A DNA stretch of 64,000 nucleotides, from NCBI RefSeq assembly GCF_000429445.1, contig NZ_AUBW01000017.1, forward strand, positions 1 through 64,000, given 5' to 3'. Position numbers and translations under genes: made by a program. How positions within the stretch are numbered: position 1 is the stretch's first letter; each line of letters starts with the position of its first letter. A model generated the notes under the pieces. That model searched no databases and had not been told where the DNA came from. It was given only the letters and a program-made list of their open reading frames with translations. The DNA is from Algoriphagus terrigena DSM 22685 (GTDB lineage: Bacteria > Bacteroidota > Bacteroidia > Cytophagales > Cyclobacteriaceae). This document shows, piece by piece, positions 8,287-17,000 of the stretch.

Positions 8287-10461
8287 ATGAAAAGCAGAAT
8301 TGTCAGCATTTCAGAGACGATCCTATTTGCTGGAAATATCCTGTTGCTTTTCCTCCTACTCTTTGAGTCGCATCTGAGCATTCCCCAGTGGCTGCAACCC
8401 ATCGGACGGATGCATCCCATGATCCTCCATTTCCCGATTGCGCTGTTGCTTCTGGCATTTTTGCTGGAGTTTTTCCGCTTTCGCCCGGAGCTCAAGACAC
8501 AATCCTTTTTTCACAAATTCACCCGTCAACTGCTTTTATTTGCCGTTCTGACGGGCCTGGTCACCGCAATCATGGGCCTGTTTTTGGCACAGGAGGAAGG
8601 ATATTCTGGTCAGTTGTTGGATTGGCACAAATGGTCCGGCGCAGGCATGGTTTTCCTGGCATCGATCCTTTATGCATTTAGAAACCACCGATGGTATCGC
8701 GAAGGAATCGCCAAAGTCGGAATTGGGATTACTACACTTACGCTGGTTTTGGCGGGACATTTCGGAGCGTCGCTAACTCATGGCGAGACGTTTATTTTCG
8801 ATCCTATTTTAGCTTCCAACGTAGAAGTCGTTCCTTTCGAAGAAGCCGAGGTCTTCAATCATCTGATCCTTCCTGTCTTGGAGAAAAAGTGCAACTCCTG
8901 CCACAATGCTTCCAAAGCCAAGGGCGAACTGGACATGAGCAGCATGCAGGCTCTGCTCAAAGGGGGTGAAAACGGGGTGATTTTCGTCGGAGGAAACCCC
9001 GAAGAAAGCTCCCTCATTGAGCGAATTCATCTGGAGGAAGAAAACGAAGATCACATGCCGCCTGTCGAGAAGCCTCAGTTGACCGCCGGCGAAAAGGCCT
9101 TACTGCTGCAATGGGTCAAATCAAACCTCGAACCGGACACAAAAGTCGCATCACTTCCACAGGCAGATTCCTTGAGGGTTCTTGCCATGAATTTTCTGGA
9201 CAATGACTCCGATGAGCCTGTTTTTGAATTTGCGGCAGCCAATCCCAAAACCGTTCAAAATCTGAATAATTCCTACCGATCCGTGATCTCCTTGGCCAGA
9301 AATTCCCCGGCGTTGGATGTGGCGCTTTTCAGTCCGTCAAACTATAAACCGGCCTCGCTCGAAGAACTCACCTCGGTGAAAGAACAAGTCGTAGGGTTGA
9401 ACTTGAACAAAATGCCGGTCTCCGATCAGGATCTGAAGACAGTGGCAAGCTTGGAAAACCTGATCAGGCTCAATCTGAATTACACCGAAATCACCTCAGC
9501 AGGTCTGCAGGAATTGATTAAGCTTAAAAATCTCCGCCACCTTTCTCTCTCCGGGACAGCCGTGGACTTTGCTGCTTTGCAGGTCTTGGGAAAGAACTTC
9601 GCAAGCTTGCGGACAGTGACCGTCTGGGATACTCCGATAACTCATTCGGAGTTGAAAACTCTCAGAAAAGAATATCCTAAAATCACGTGGGTTTCGGGAA
9701 GAGAAGATCTCGAAGCTGATACTTTGCAACTGAATTTGCCCAAACTGGCTAATACCTCCAATATTTTCAAAGATACGCTGGCACTCAAGCTGGGCCACCC
9801 GATCCGGGAAGTGGAGATTCGCTTTACCTTGGATGGGACAGAACCCAATCGGGAGAATTCGCCTGAGTTTGTCTTTGGAGAAACCCTCCTGACCGAGGGA
9901 AAAATGATTAAAGCCCGCGCTTACAAGGAGGGTTGGAATGCCAGTGAAGTGGCCACTTTCGATGTGTACAGAAATCACTTCAGCCCTGATACCGTGATGA
10001 TCTTGAGCCGAATGAGCAAAGTCCACCCAGCCAATGGGTCTAAAACATTCTTCGACAAAGAGCTCGGAACCTACAATGCCAACAGCCCCGCTTGGGCTAA
10101 CAATTGGGCCGGTTTCCGTGGAAATGACATGGAACTTCTATTGGAATATGGCGAAGAAATCCAGACCAGCTCGCTCAGCATGCGAGTCTTGGTAGAGCCC
10201 AACAATGTGATCTTCCCACCTGAATCCATTGAAATCTGGGGTGGAGATGATCCGGAGTCCTTAACATTGGTCGGCAAGATGAAACCCAGCCTGCCTACTC
10301 AAGGCGGCGAACCCTACATCGAACTGGTCACTTGCACATTCAAACCCTTCACGGGAAAATACCTAAAAGTAGTAGCCAAGCCCGTAGAAAAAATCGCGAA
10401 TTGGAGTAGTCAAAAGGGCAGGCAGGCGCTTTTGTTGGTAGATGAGCTGTTCGTGAATTGA
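8287..10461 (+). CDS. Multidomain membrane cytochrome: DUF2231, heme c domain, leucine-rich repeats, chitobiase-like and carbohydrate-binding-like C-terminus
   Basis: A 724-residue protein. Residues 1-165 contain about five hydrophobic helices of DUF2231 type, including RMHPMILHFPIALLLLAFLLE. A PSCyt1-like heme domain follows, with CNSCH at 202-206 and the usual HMPP motif near 258. Residues about 360-460 are leucine-rich repeats of the L-x-x-L-x-L-N type. Residues about 490-560 resemble the CHB_HEX_C_1 chitobiase domain (RFTLDGTEPN), and the last 150 residues resemble an F5/8 or discoidin-like beta sandwich. The gene follows the DUF1501 gene by 33 bases and completes the cluster. The layout suggests a membrane-anchored electron-transfer partner with a ligand-binding outer part; this is inference. 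Confidence 0.85.
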   Translation: MKSRIVSISETILFAGNILLLFLLLFESHLSIPQWLQPIGRMHPMILHFPIALLLLAFLLEFFRFRPELKTQSFFHKFTRQLLLFAVLTGLVTAIMGLFLAQEEGYSGQLLDWHKWSGAGMVFLASILYAFRNHRWYREGIAKVGIGITTLTLVLAGHFGASLTHGETFIFDPILASNVEVVPFEEAEVFNHLILPVLEKKCNSCHNASKAKGELDMSSMQALLKGGENGVIFVGGNPEESSLIERIHLEEENEDHMPPVEKPQLTAGEKALLLQWVKSNLEPDTKVASLPQADSLRVLAMNFLDNDSDEPVFEFAAANPKTVQNLNNSYRSVISLARNSPALDVALFSPSNYKPASLEELTSVKEQVVGLNLNKMPVSDQDLKTVASLENLIRLNLNYTEITSAGLQELIKLKNLRHLSLSGTAVDFAALQVLGKNFASLRTVTVWDTPITHSELKTLRKEYPKITWVSGREDLEADTLQLNLPKLANTSNIFKDTLALKLGHPIREVEIRFTLDGTEPNRENSPEFVFGETLLTEGKMIKARAYKEGWNASEVATFDVYRNHFSPDTVMILSRMSKVHPANGSKTFFDKELGTYNANSPAWANNWAGFRGNDMELLLEYGEEIQTSSLSMRVLVEPNNVIFPPESIEIWGGDDPESLTLVGKMKPSLPTQGGEPYIELVTCTFKPFTGKYLKVVAKPVEKIANWSSQKGRQALLLVDELFVN

Positions 10462-10597
10462 GCCACCCACAGGGAAATGCAGCTACGGGGTGGCAGATTG
10501 TTAAGTTCTACTGAAAGACAATTCCCTCACTCTTGAGTTCAGGTTTTGAATCAAGACGAATTTCCTCCTTTCTTTGCCCCCAAACCACAATCGTCTC

Positions 10598-11368
10598 ATG
10601 TTTTTCTATCTCTCCCAGTTTCTGAGTTTTTTGGCCATGCCGCTGACGATCATCCTGATTTTGATCATTGGTGGAGCCATTTTTCTCAGAAAAAAATGGG
10701 GCAAAAAAAGTCTCTGGACCGGGATTTTCCTCCTGCTTTTTTTCACAAACCCTTTTCTCTCCAATCTGGCTTTATTGGCTTGGGAGCCAGAATTCAAGGA
10801 TTTTAAGGAAATCGAAAACCACGAAATCGGAATTGTCCTTACAGGAGTGACCAACCTAAGCAAGACCGCGTACGACAGGACTTTTTTCAACAAAGGAGCA
10901 GATCGGATCACCCACGCCCTCCAGCTCTATCGCATGGGCAAGATCAAAAAAATCTTCATCACCGGAGGCCAGGGCCTCAATCCCGTCAATCCGCAAAGCG
11001 AAGCGGAGCTGCTCCAGCGTTTTCTTTTGATGACAGGCGTCCCCGAATCAGACGTTTTGATTGAGGATCAAAGCAAAAACACCGCGCAAAATGCCGCTTT
11101 TACCAAGGCCTTTCTTAAACAACGGAACATCTCCACAGACCAGGAATTTATCTTGATCACCTCCGCTTTTCACATGTCTCGGGCGAAGGGATGTTTTGAC
11201 AAAGCCGGTCTGAAAACACAGACATTTCCGGTAGATTACTATTCCCACGACATCAAATACGACATTCCCTCGCTGATTTATCCAGCTGCGAACTCCCTGA
11301 CTTTTTGGGACAAACTGATTAAAGAGTGGCTGGGGATTGCGATGTACAAAGTCGCTGGATATATTTAG
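10598..11368 (+). CDS. YdcF/ElyC/SanA-type DUF218 membrane protein
   Basis: A 256-residue protein with two N-terminal transmembrane helices (about residues 5-28 and 36-58), followed by a DUF218 domain. Family signatures seen are IVLTGV near residue 85, the G-x-x-KKIFITGGQG segment, EDQSKNTAQNA, and the ITSAFHMSRA stretch. In Escherichia coli members of this family (ElyC, SanA) affect peptidoglycan precursor use and envelope integrity. The longer open frame begins with TTG at 10574; ATG 10598 is chosen since the hydrophobic helix begins there. The next gene starts 23 bases downstream on the same strand. Confidence 0.82.
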   Translation: MFFYLSQFLSFLAMPLTIILILIIGGAIFLRKKWGKKSLWTGIFLLLFFTNPFLSNLALLAWEPEFKDFKEIENHEIGIVLTGVTNLSKTAYDRTFFNKGADRITHALQLYRMGKIKKIFITGGQGLNPVNPQSEAELLQRFLLMTGVPESDVLIEDQSKNTAQNAAFTKAFLKQRNISTDQEFILITSAFHMSRAKGCFDKAGLKTQTFPVDYYSHDIKYDIPSLIYPAANSLTFWDKLIKEWLGIAMYKVAGYI

Positions 11369-11391
11369 GGGTAACTTTTAACCTCACTGAG

Positions 11392-12276
11392 ATGAAATTC
11401 GGAGCCGTCGACAACCCAGAAGCCATAGATTTTACCCTCCCGGCAGACCATCCTGACACGAAAAAGACACTGGCTGAGTACAAGTCGGCTAAGGGCGAAT
11501 TTGAGGTATTTGTAGGCTGCGCAAAGTGGAACAAGGCCGATCTGAAAGGGTTTTATCCCAAAGGAACCAAAGATGAGCTGAGCTACTATTCTCAGCAGTT
11601 TAACTCGATTGAGCTCAACTCCACACATTATGGAGTTCCAAAAAATGAGCAAGTAGTTGTCTGGAAACAAAAAACTCCGGCTGACTTTAAGTTTTTCCCA
11701 AAAATCCCCCAGACGATCAGCCATTTCAAGCGCCTGATCGAGGTCAAAGAGGAAGTGGAAAATTTCGTGGCAACCATGAGCCATCTGGACGAAAAACTCG
11801 GAATGATCTTTCTCCAAGTTCATGAGAATTTCCAACCCAAGGACATGAGCCGGATGGAGCGGTTCGTCTCCGAATTCCCGAAAAGCGCTCATTTGGCCAT
11901 CGAAGTTAGGAACCAAGCATGGTTTGAAGGCAAAGCCGCTGACGATTTTTACAAGATCCTTCAGAACTACCACGTCTCCAACATCATCGTGGATACCGCC
12001 GGCCGACGGGACATGCTTCACATGCGCCTGTCGAGTGAAGAGGCTTTCGTGCGCTTTGTCGGCGCAAATGCGCCCAGCGACTACACCAGATTGGACGAAT
12101 GGGTGGATCGCATCGAATCGTGGAAAGAACAGGGACTTCAAAAACTCTATTTCTTCGTTCATCAAAATATCGAAGAGGCGTCCCCACTCCTTTCTGCCCA
12201 TTTTATCGAGAGATTGAATGGCAGATTAGGACTGAACCTGCGGATTCCAAACGACCCGTCGAACCGACTTCTGTAA
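11392..12276 (+). CDS. DUF72 family protein (TIM-barrel, YecE-like)
   Basis: A 294-residue protein with the DUF72 hallmarks: VGCAKWN near residue 38, then FNSIELNSTHYG, FKFFPKIPQTISH, GMIFLQVHENF, and AIEVRNQAWF. Residue order and length agree with the YecE family, which forms a TIM-barrel-like fold of unknown activity, sometimes linked to Fe-S biology. The start was moved to ATG 11392, past the end of the preceding gene. Here an N-terminal extension of about 36 residues precedes the first conserved strand, as in other Bacteroidota copies. Confidence 0.88.
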   Translation: MKFGAVDNPEAIDFTLPADHPDTKKTLAEYKSAKGEFEVFVGCAKWNKADLKGFYPKGTKDELSYYSQQFNSIELNSTHYGVPKNEQVVVWKQKTPADFKFFPKIPQTISHFKRLIEVKEEVENFVATMSHLDEKLGMIFLQVHENFQPKDMSRMERFVSEFPKSAHLAIEVRNQAWFEGKAADDFYKILQNYHVSNIIVDTAGRRDMLHMRLSSEEAFVRFVGANAPSDYTRLDEWVDRIESWKEQGLQKLYFFVHQNIEEASPLLSAHFIERLNGRLGLNLRIPNDPSNRLL

Positions 12277-12278
12277 GC

Positions 12279-13580
12279 CTAGACCAGCAAAGTCTTCTTG
12301 ATTGACTCGCTAAGCTTGGACTCTACCTTGGCTTCCTCGGCAAATTCCGACCATCTCCCAACAGCAAGTCTTGCTTGACTGATCTTGTCCAGCGGTTTTT
12401 TGATGTTCATCTTTCGAGCTACTTCCAGAAAGTCATCATCGCTTATCGCGTCTCTTTTTCCGTTGACGGTGAGTGACTGGGCACTCACCCAAAGACTGCC
12501 CGGACGATAGGCGTGACAAATGTCATAAGCCGGTGAAAGCGCCCATTTGCCGTCTTTTTTCATAAGAAAAGCAAAGTTCTTGGTATGGTCGTCGCAGTTT
12601 CTGGCGAGCACGTTGAACACCATCCTCAAATACATCTGCTCGGCATCCGGATAGGGCAAGCGAAGCATTCGCATCGTCTCGAAGACCTGTTCGTAGCTAT
12701 AGTATCCCACCTGGTTGAAGTCAAAATGCCTGAGTCCGCAGAGACTCTGCATGTGGATTTTCTCCCCGTCATCGGTTCGGTCAAAGCGCTTGGTCATAAA
12801 GTGCGCCCGTCCGTTTTCCTCCAAAATCCTGCACTCGTTCATCTCGATTCCCGCGACCTGGGCCATCAGGTAGTAGGCCATTTCTACTCTGCCGTAGCCT
12901 GCCGTGGCTCCAAACTGTGAGTCATGCACTCCGTCAAACTTGATGATCCATTGGAAAAAACCCACCGGAGCTTTGACCTGACCACTTTTCACTTCGCCAG
13001 TTTTAGGGTTAAAGGCTATCACTGCCTTCGCCCTTGCTCCGCCTGCTGAGGTTCCGATCTTGAGAATATCCGCCAGAGCCGATTCTTCGTCTTTTGACAG
13101 ATCACTCACAAAGCCTTCCTTGGAATTAAGCACTTTGGCAGCAATATCCACCAGGCTCTCTATCTCCAGCGAACTTGCCCGGGTAGCCTCCTGACGCAGC
13201 GAAGGCCTAATCTCCAAAGCCCCCACGCCTCTCTTACCAATAAAACAAAGCAATTCAACCGGGTTCAGACTGTCGGCAGGTCGACCATTTTGTACCAGCC
13301 AGGCATTGATCAGCTGGTTGCCGTACTTGTCAGGAAGCATGTCAGCCAGCAATCCAGGCAAACCTTTGAATGTATCAAAAGCATCTCCCCTCCCACGCCG
13401 GGTCTCCGGAAATGAGTACAGCCGCTTGCCCTGAGCCAAAGGCATCAAAACAGGTGAAATATCCCATCCCGACCGCAAAAACCCGCTATCAAACTCAAAA
13501 CTTGCCAGCTGCTGGCTCTCATCCCATAGCACCGCTCCAGCCAGCTTATCCCAGAGCCATATCTCTGCCGCGACTACCAT
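12279..13580 (-). CDS. hipA: HipA family serine/threonine kinase toxin
   Basis: A 433-residue full-length HipA. The N-terminal subdomain has FIGKRGVGALEIRP near residue 110 and GLLADMLPDKYGN near residue 75. The kinase core keeps the catalytic-loop motif RNCDDHTKNFAFL near 330 and the metal-binding SPAYDICHAY near 350, so it looks active. The Gly-rich loop region (TSAGGARAKA) is also present. HipA kinases of this family phosphorylate aminoacyl-tRNA synthetases (GltX in E. coli) and induce dormancy; the target here is unknown. It overlaps the upstream antitoxin gene by 7 bases, which suggests translational coupling, and converges tail to tail with the DUF72 gene. Confidence 0.9.
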   Translation of the reverse strand: MVVAAEIWLWDKLAGAVLWDESQQLASFEFDSGFLRSGWDISPVLMPLAQGKRLYSFPETRRGRGDAFDTFKGLPGLLADMLPDKYGNQLINAWLVQNGRPADSLNPVELLCFIGKRGVGALEIRPSLRQEATRASSLEIESLVDIAAKVLNSKEGFVSDLSKDEESALADILKIGTSAGGARAKAVIAFNPKTGEVKSGQVKAPVGFFQWIIKFDGVHDSQFGATAGYGRVEMAYYLMAQVAGIEMNECRILEENGRAHFMTKRFDRTDDGEKIHMQSLCGLRHFDFNQVGYYSYEQVFETMRMLRLPYPDAEQMYLRMVFNVLARNCDDHTKNFAFLMKKDGKWALSPAYDICHAYRPGSLWVSAQSLTVNGKRDAISDDDFLEVARKMNIKKPLDKISQARLAVGRWSEFAEEAKVESKLSESIKKTLLV

Positions 13581-13909
13581 TCTGACGGGGGAGGCTCAGC
13601 AGCCCTGTCAGCATTGCGAACCCGCTGACGCTCGTGCTTCTTTTGGAGCTTGATATACTCGATGGGACTGATCTGCTGCCGAATCTCAAAGATTTCCAAG
13701 ATCTGCAGCTCATCCAACACCCGCAAAACCTGAATCAGTGTGATCAGATTCACCTTCTCCCCCCGCTCTAGCAAACTGAGCGTAGACCGGCTGATCCCTG
13801 CCTCATACGCCAGTGTATCTTGGGTCTTCTGACGGTCAATCCGCTTCTTTTTGATGAAGTCTCCGATCATACGGAGAATAGCAATATCCGAAAGCTGTGT
13901 TATATTCAT
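13574..13909 (-). CDS. hipB: HipB-like Xre-family antitoxin/repressor
   Basis: A 111-residue DNA-binding protein. A Cro/C1 helix-turn-helix covers about residues 10-65: IRMIGDFIKKKRIDRQ, then TQDTLAYEAGISRSTLSLLE as the two HTH helices, then GEKVNLITLIQVLRVL. The C-terminal 40 residues are charged, rich in Arg and Lys, and may contact HipA. It precedes hipA with a 7-base overlap. By family behaviour it neutralises HipA and represses its own operon; an inverted repeat at 13921-13954 overlaps its promoter and is the likely operator. Confidence 0.88.
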   Translation of the reverse strand: MNITQLSDIAILRMIGDFIKKKRIDRQKTQDTLAYEAGISRSTLSLLERGEKVNLITLIQVLRVLDELQILEIFEIRQQISPIEYIKLQKKHERQRVRNADRAAEPPPSEW

Positions 13910-13920
13910 GACTCAAATAT

Positions 13921-13954
13921 CATTCAATATATCCAAATATAGACTTATTGAATG
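13921..13954 (-). promoter_or_regulatory. hipBA promoter flanked by a 9-bp inverted repeat (probable HipB operator)
   Basis: CATTCAATA (13921-13929) and TATTGAATG (13946-13954) are exact reverse complements with a 16-base spacer. On the minus strand a perfect -7 box TATATTTG (13941 down to 13934) lies centrally between the arms and 24 bases before the hipB ATG. A -33-like TTTG lies at 13968-13965, with a slightly long spacer of 23. A repressor bound to both arms would cover the promoter, as HipB does in E. coli. Confidence 0.55.
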
Positions 13955-13987
13955 GAAATTCATACAAAAATAAATAATTTTAAAGAA

Positions 13988-14038
13988 TTATAAATCACTC
14001 ATTAAATCATGAAAACTAAATTAGTGAATGATTTATAA
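13988..14038. repeat. 18-bp imperfect inverted repeat between the helicase gene and hipB
   Basis: TTATAAATCACTCATTAA (13988-14005) pairs with TTAGTGAATGATTTATAA (14021-14038) at 16 of 18 positions, loop 15. The inner part (TCAcTCAtTAA / TTAGTGAATGA) resembles the CATTCAATA arms of the hipBA operator, so this may be a second HipB site. As RNA it would form an AT-rich hairpin and could equally end the helicase transcript. Confidence 0.45.
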
Positions 14039-14072
14039 TTCATTAATTTCACATACTACATTTTGTATAAAT

Positions 14073-17000
14073 TTAGCCTTTCAAAAAATCACTTCTTGAC
14101 CATCTCCATTCCCAGGTCCAACCTTTTTCCTCCAGCAAGATTGGATGATAAGCCATAGTTGCCTTGGCAGTCGGCGCATTAAAAAACCGCTGATCATCGG
14201 TCAAGATTGCCGCCTGATTTCCCTCTGAATCCGATCTGACCAAATCCATCACCGAAGAGGGAATCTCCTTCGAAAAGCTCGATTCCAAATCCAAAAGCCT
14301 ATTTTTAAAACTCCAGTCCAGCTCATATCCAATCGGCTTTACGTCGGGCGGTGCAATGCTCCGCTTCATACTTTGGGCTTTCACAAAACCAAAAAACTCC
14401 CTGAGTAAGGCCAAACCCGGATTCTGCAATTGACCTGCACGGAAATCCTCCGGCTCCACCGAACTGATCACATGCATCGCCTTTCGCGCTCGGGTGATCG
14501 CCACATTGAGCCGATTTTCAGCTCCCGATTTGCCCAAAAGACCAAAGTTGGTCACCAGCTTCCCCTCTCGGTTGGGAGCATAGCCCAGCGACAAAATCAC
14601 CTGATCAAACTCATCTCCTTGGACGTTTTCGATATTCCGGACTTTGATTTCACTGTCCTGAATCCCCGCTTTCCAGAGCCTCTCCCGAATCAGTTCCATC
14701 TGAAAATAATTTCCCGTCACAATACCGATTGAATCCAAGGGAATCTGTTTTCGGATTATTCTCACTTTTTCAACAACCGTATCGGCATCGGTTTTATTCA
14801 CCTGATTCTCCCAGATTCCTTCGGTTTTCTCCCAAGAAAATGGAGTCTTTCCTAACTTCACCGTCTGGTAATCTGGCAATGTCTCTAACTGATTTCGGTA
14901 AAAGTGTGAGTTGGAAAAGTGAATCAGCGCAGGGTCCGTCGATCGATAATGGCCTTTGAGCTGATGCTTTTCGAAGAAATGTCCTGCCAGCTCCAAAAGT
15001 GACTCAGACTCATACTCCATCCCTTCTTCATCCGACTCCCACTTGACTTGATAAAAATCAGAGGGCCTCAGCTGCTTGGAGTCTCCGGCCACTACCACCT
15101 GCTTACCGCGAAGCATAGCCGGCAAGCCACGCTCCACCTGACACTGGGACGCTTCGTCAAAGATGACCAAGTCAAATTTCTCGTTCATTGGAAAAAGCGC
15201 AGACACCGTCTCCGGGCTTGCCAGCCAACAGGGAAGCAAGCGAAACACCTCCGACTCCATTTCTCCGATCAGTTTTCGGATAGGCCAACGCAGGCGTTTT
15301 TTGCTCACCTGATGATGGAGCTCGCGGTAGGTCACACGGTTACCCAGTCGATTAAACTCCAGATGATTGCCCACCTGCTCACGAAGCCGGAGCAAGGCCA
15401 TATGTCTTGATATCTTCCTTTTCTCCAGAATCGATCTTTTCAGCTCGTCCATCTCTTGGCTTAGCTTCAAACTCCCAGCCTCTGCGAGGAATGGACTTCT
15501 TCGCTCTATCTCTCCAATCCACGCCAGATACCAGCCATTTCGGAACGCGGAAAGTTTCGCTTCCAGCGTAAAATCCGAAAATTGATCTTCAATCTCCCTG
15601 GCCAGTTCCCGCCGCTCCACACTCCAATCTCCAAGAAACCGGTCAAAACCGATCAGCTCGACGAAAGTGCTGCTCAGGCTCAATTCGTGATCAATGGAAA
15701 GACTGGAAATACCTTCCTGTAGGATTTTAACAAGCTGCTCCGAACTAAGCCAAAGCCTCAATCCCGGCGACGCTTGCTCAAAATCATGGAACCAATTCGC
15801 GACCGCCTGCAATCGAGACCGGAATCCTTCCAAATCCAAAACCTGCCAGTCAGTCAAGCCGTGGATTTGGGGAAAATTTTTCCAATCCTCGTCCCAATTC
15901 AAAATACCCGCAACATCATTCAATTGAGACCGAAGGGATTCCAGAGAGAAATCCAGAGATGAAAATCCTCCCACATTTGGAAGAGCTTGGTACTCGGCCC
16001 GCAAATCAAACAAATTCTTGGCTCCCTTTTGTAGCTGGAAGAGCGAATCCAAATCGAATTTTAGTCCGTTTTCAGCCAAGGAGCCGAAGGTCAGCGGATA
16101 CTTACCTTTATTCCATCTTGCTGAAACAACCCCAAAAAACGAACTTGCCTTTGGAATCAGGACTGCCAGCTCAGCCACAAGCTTCTCAAGCTGCCCTATA
16201 TTCTCGAAAAGTCTCAACTCCATCTCAGAAGCTTTTTGAACAGCCTCGATAAGCCACTTTTGACGCTTGCTTAGCGCTTTGATTTCTTTCTCCCTAAAAG
16301 CAAACTGGAAGGTTTTCTCAGAATCCGGAAGTTCAGCAAGGGATTTTTGAAGCGAAAAAAACCGATTCGTAAGCGGGCTCAATTCGATACCTAAAGTCAC
16401 CAATTCTATCCATCTGTCAGGGTCTAATTCAGTTGGAATAGCTTTTCGAAACCGCTCTAAAGTATTTAACGATTGATGTATCCTCTCAAAATCCGCAGGT
16501 TCCATCCGCGCAAACGAGAGACGTTTCTCCCAAAAACTACCGGAGATCTTTTGATGATAGGAATGAAAAACCCTGAAGTCTGACTCGAACTCAAGGGCTT
16601 GTCGGTAGTCGATTTTCATCAATTGAGAAGTCGCATTCAACGCCGGCTTAGCCAATTCCGCCTTCAGATACATCGCCTTGACCGGAAGCCCGGCCGGAGC
16701 GTCATTGAACAGCTCTTTTCTCAGCTCTTCAAATTTCTCAGAAAGTAGACTGATCCTTCCCGAAAGCCGCGAAATCTCCCGCTCCAGTTGAATCGAATCG
16801 ATCCCCCGGTTTTGATCCTGATATGATTCAATGGCCTCGATCTGAAGGCGGAGCTTCTCGAACAGCGAGCGTTGATCTCCTCTGAAATCGTGAACGAGCG
16901 CCAGAAAACTTCCAAATCCGGCCTTTTCCATCCGCTCAAAAACCACGTCCAACGCCGCCCGCTTTTGGGAAACAACCAGAACCTTTTTCCCCCGGGCGAT

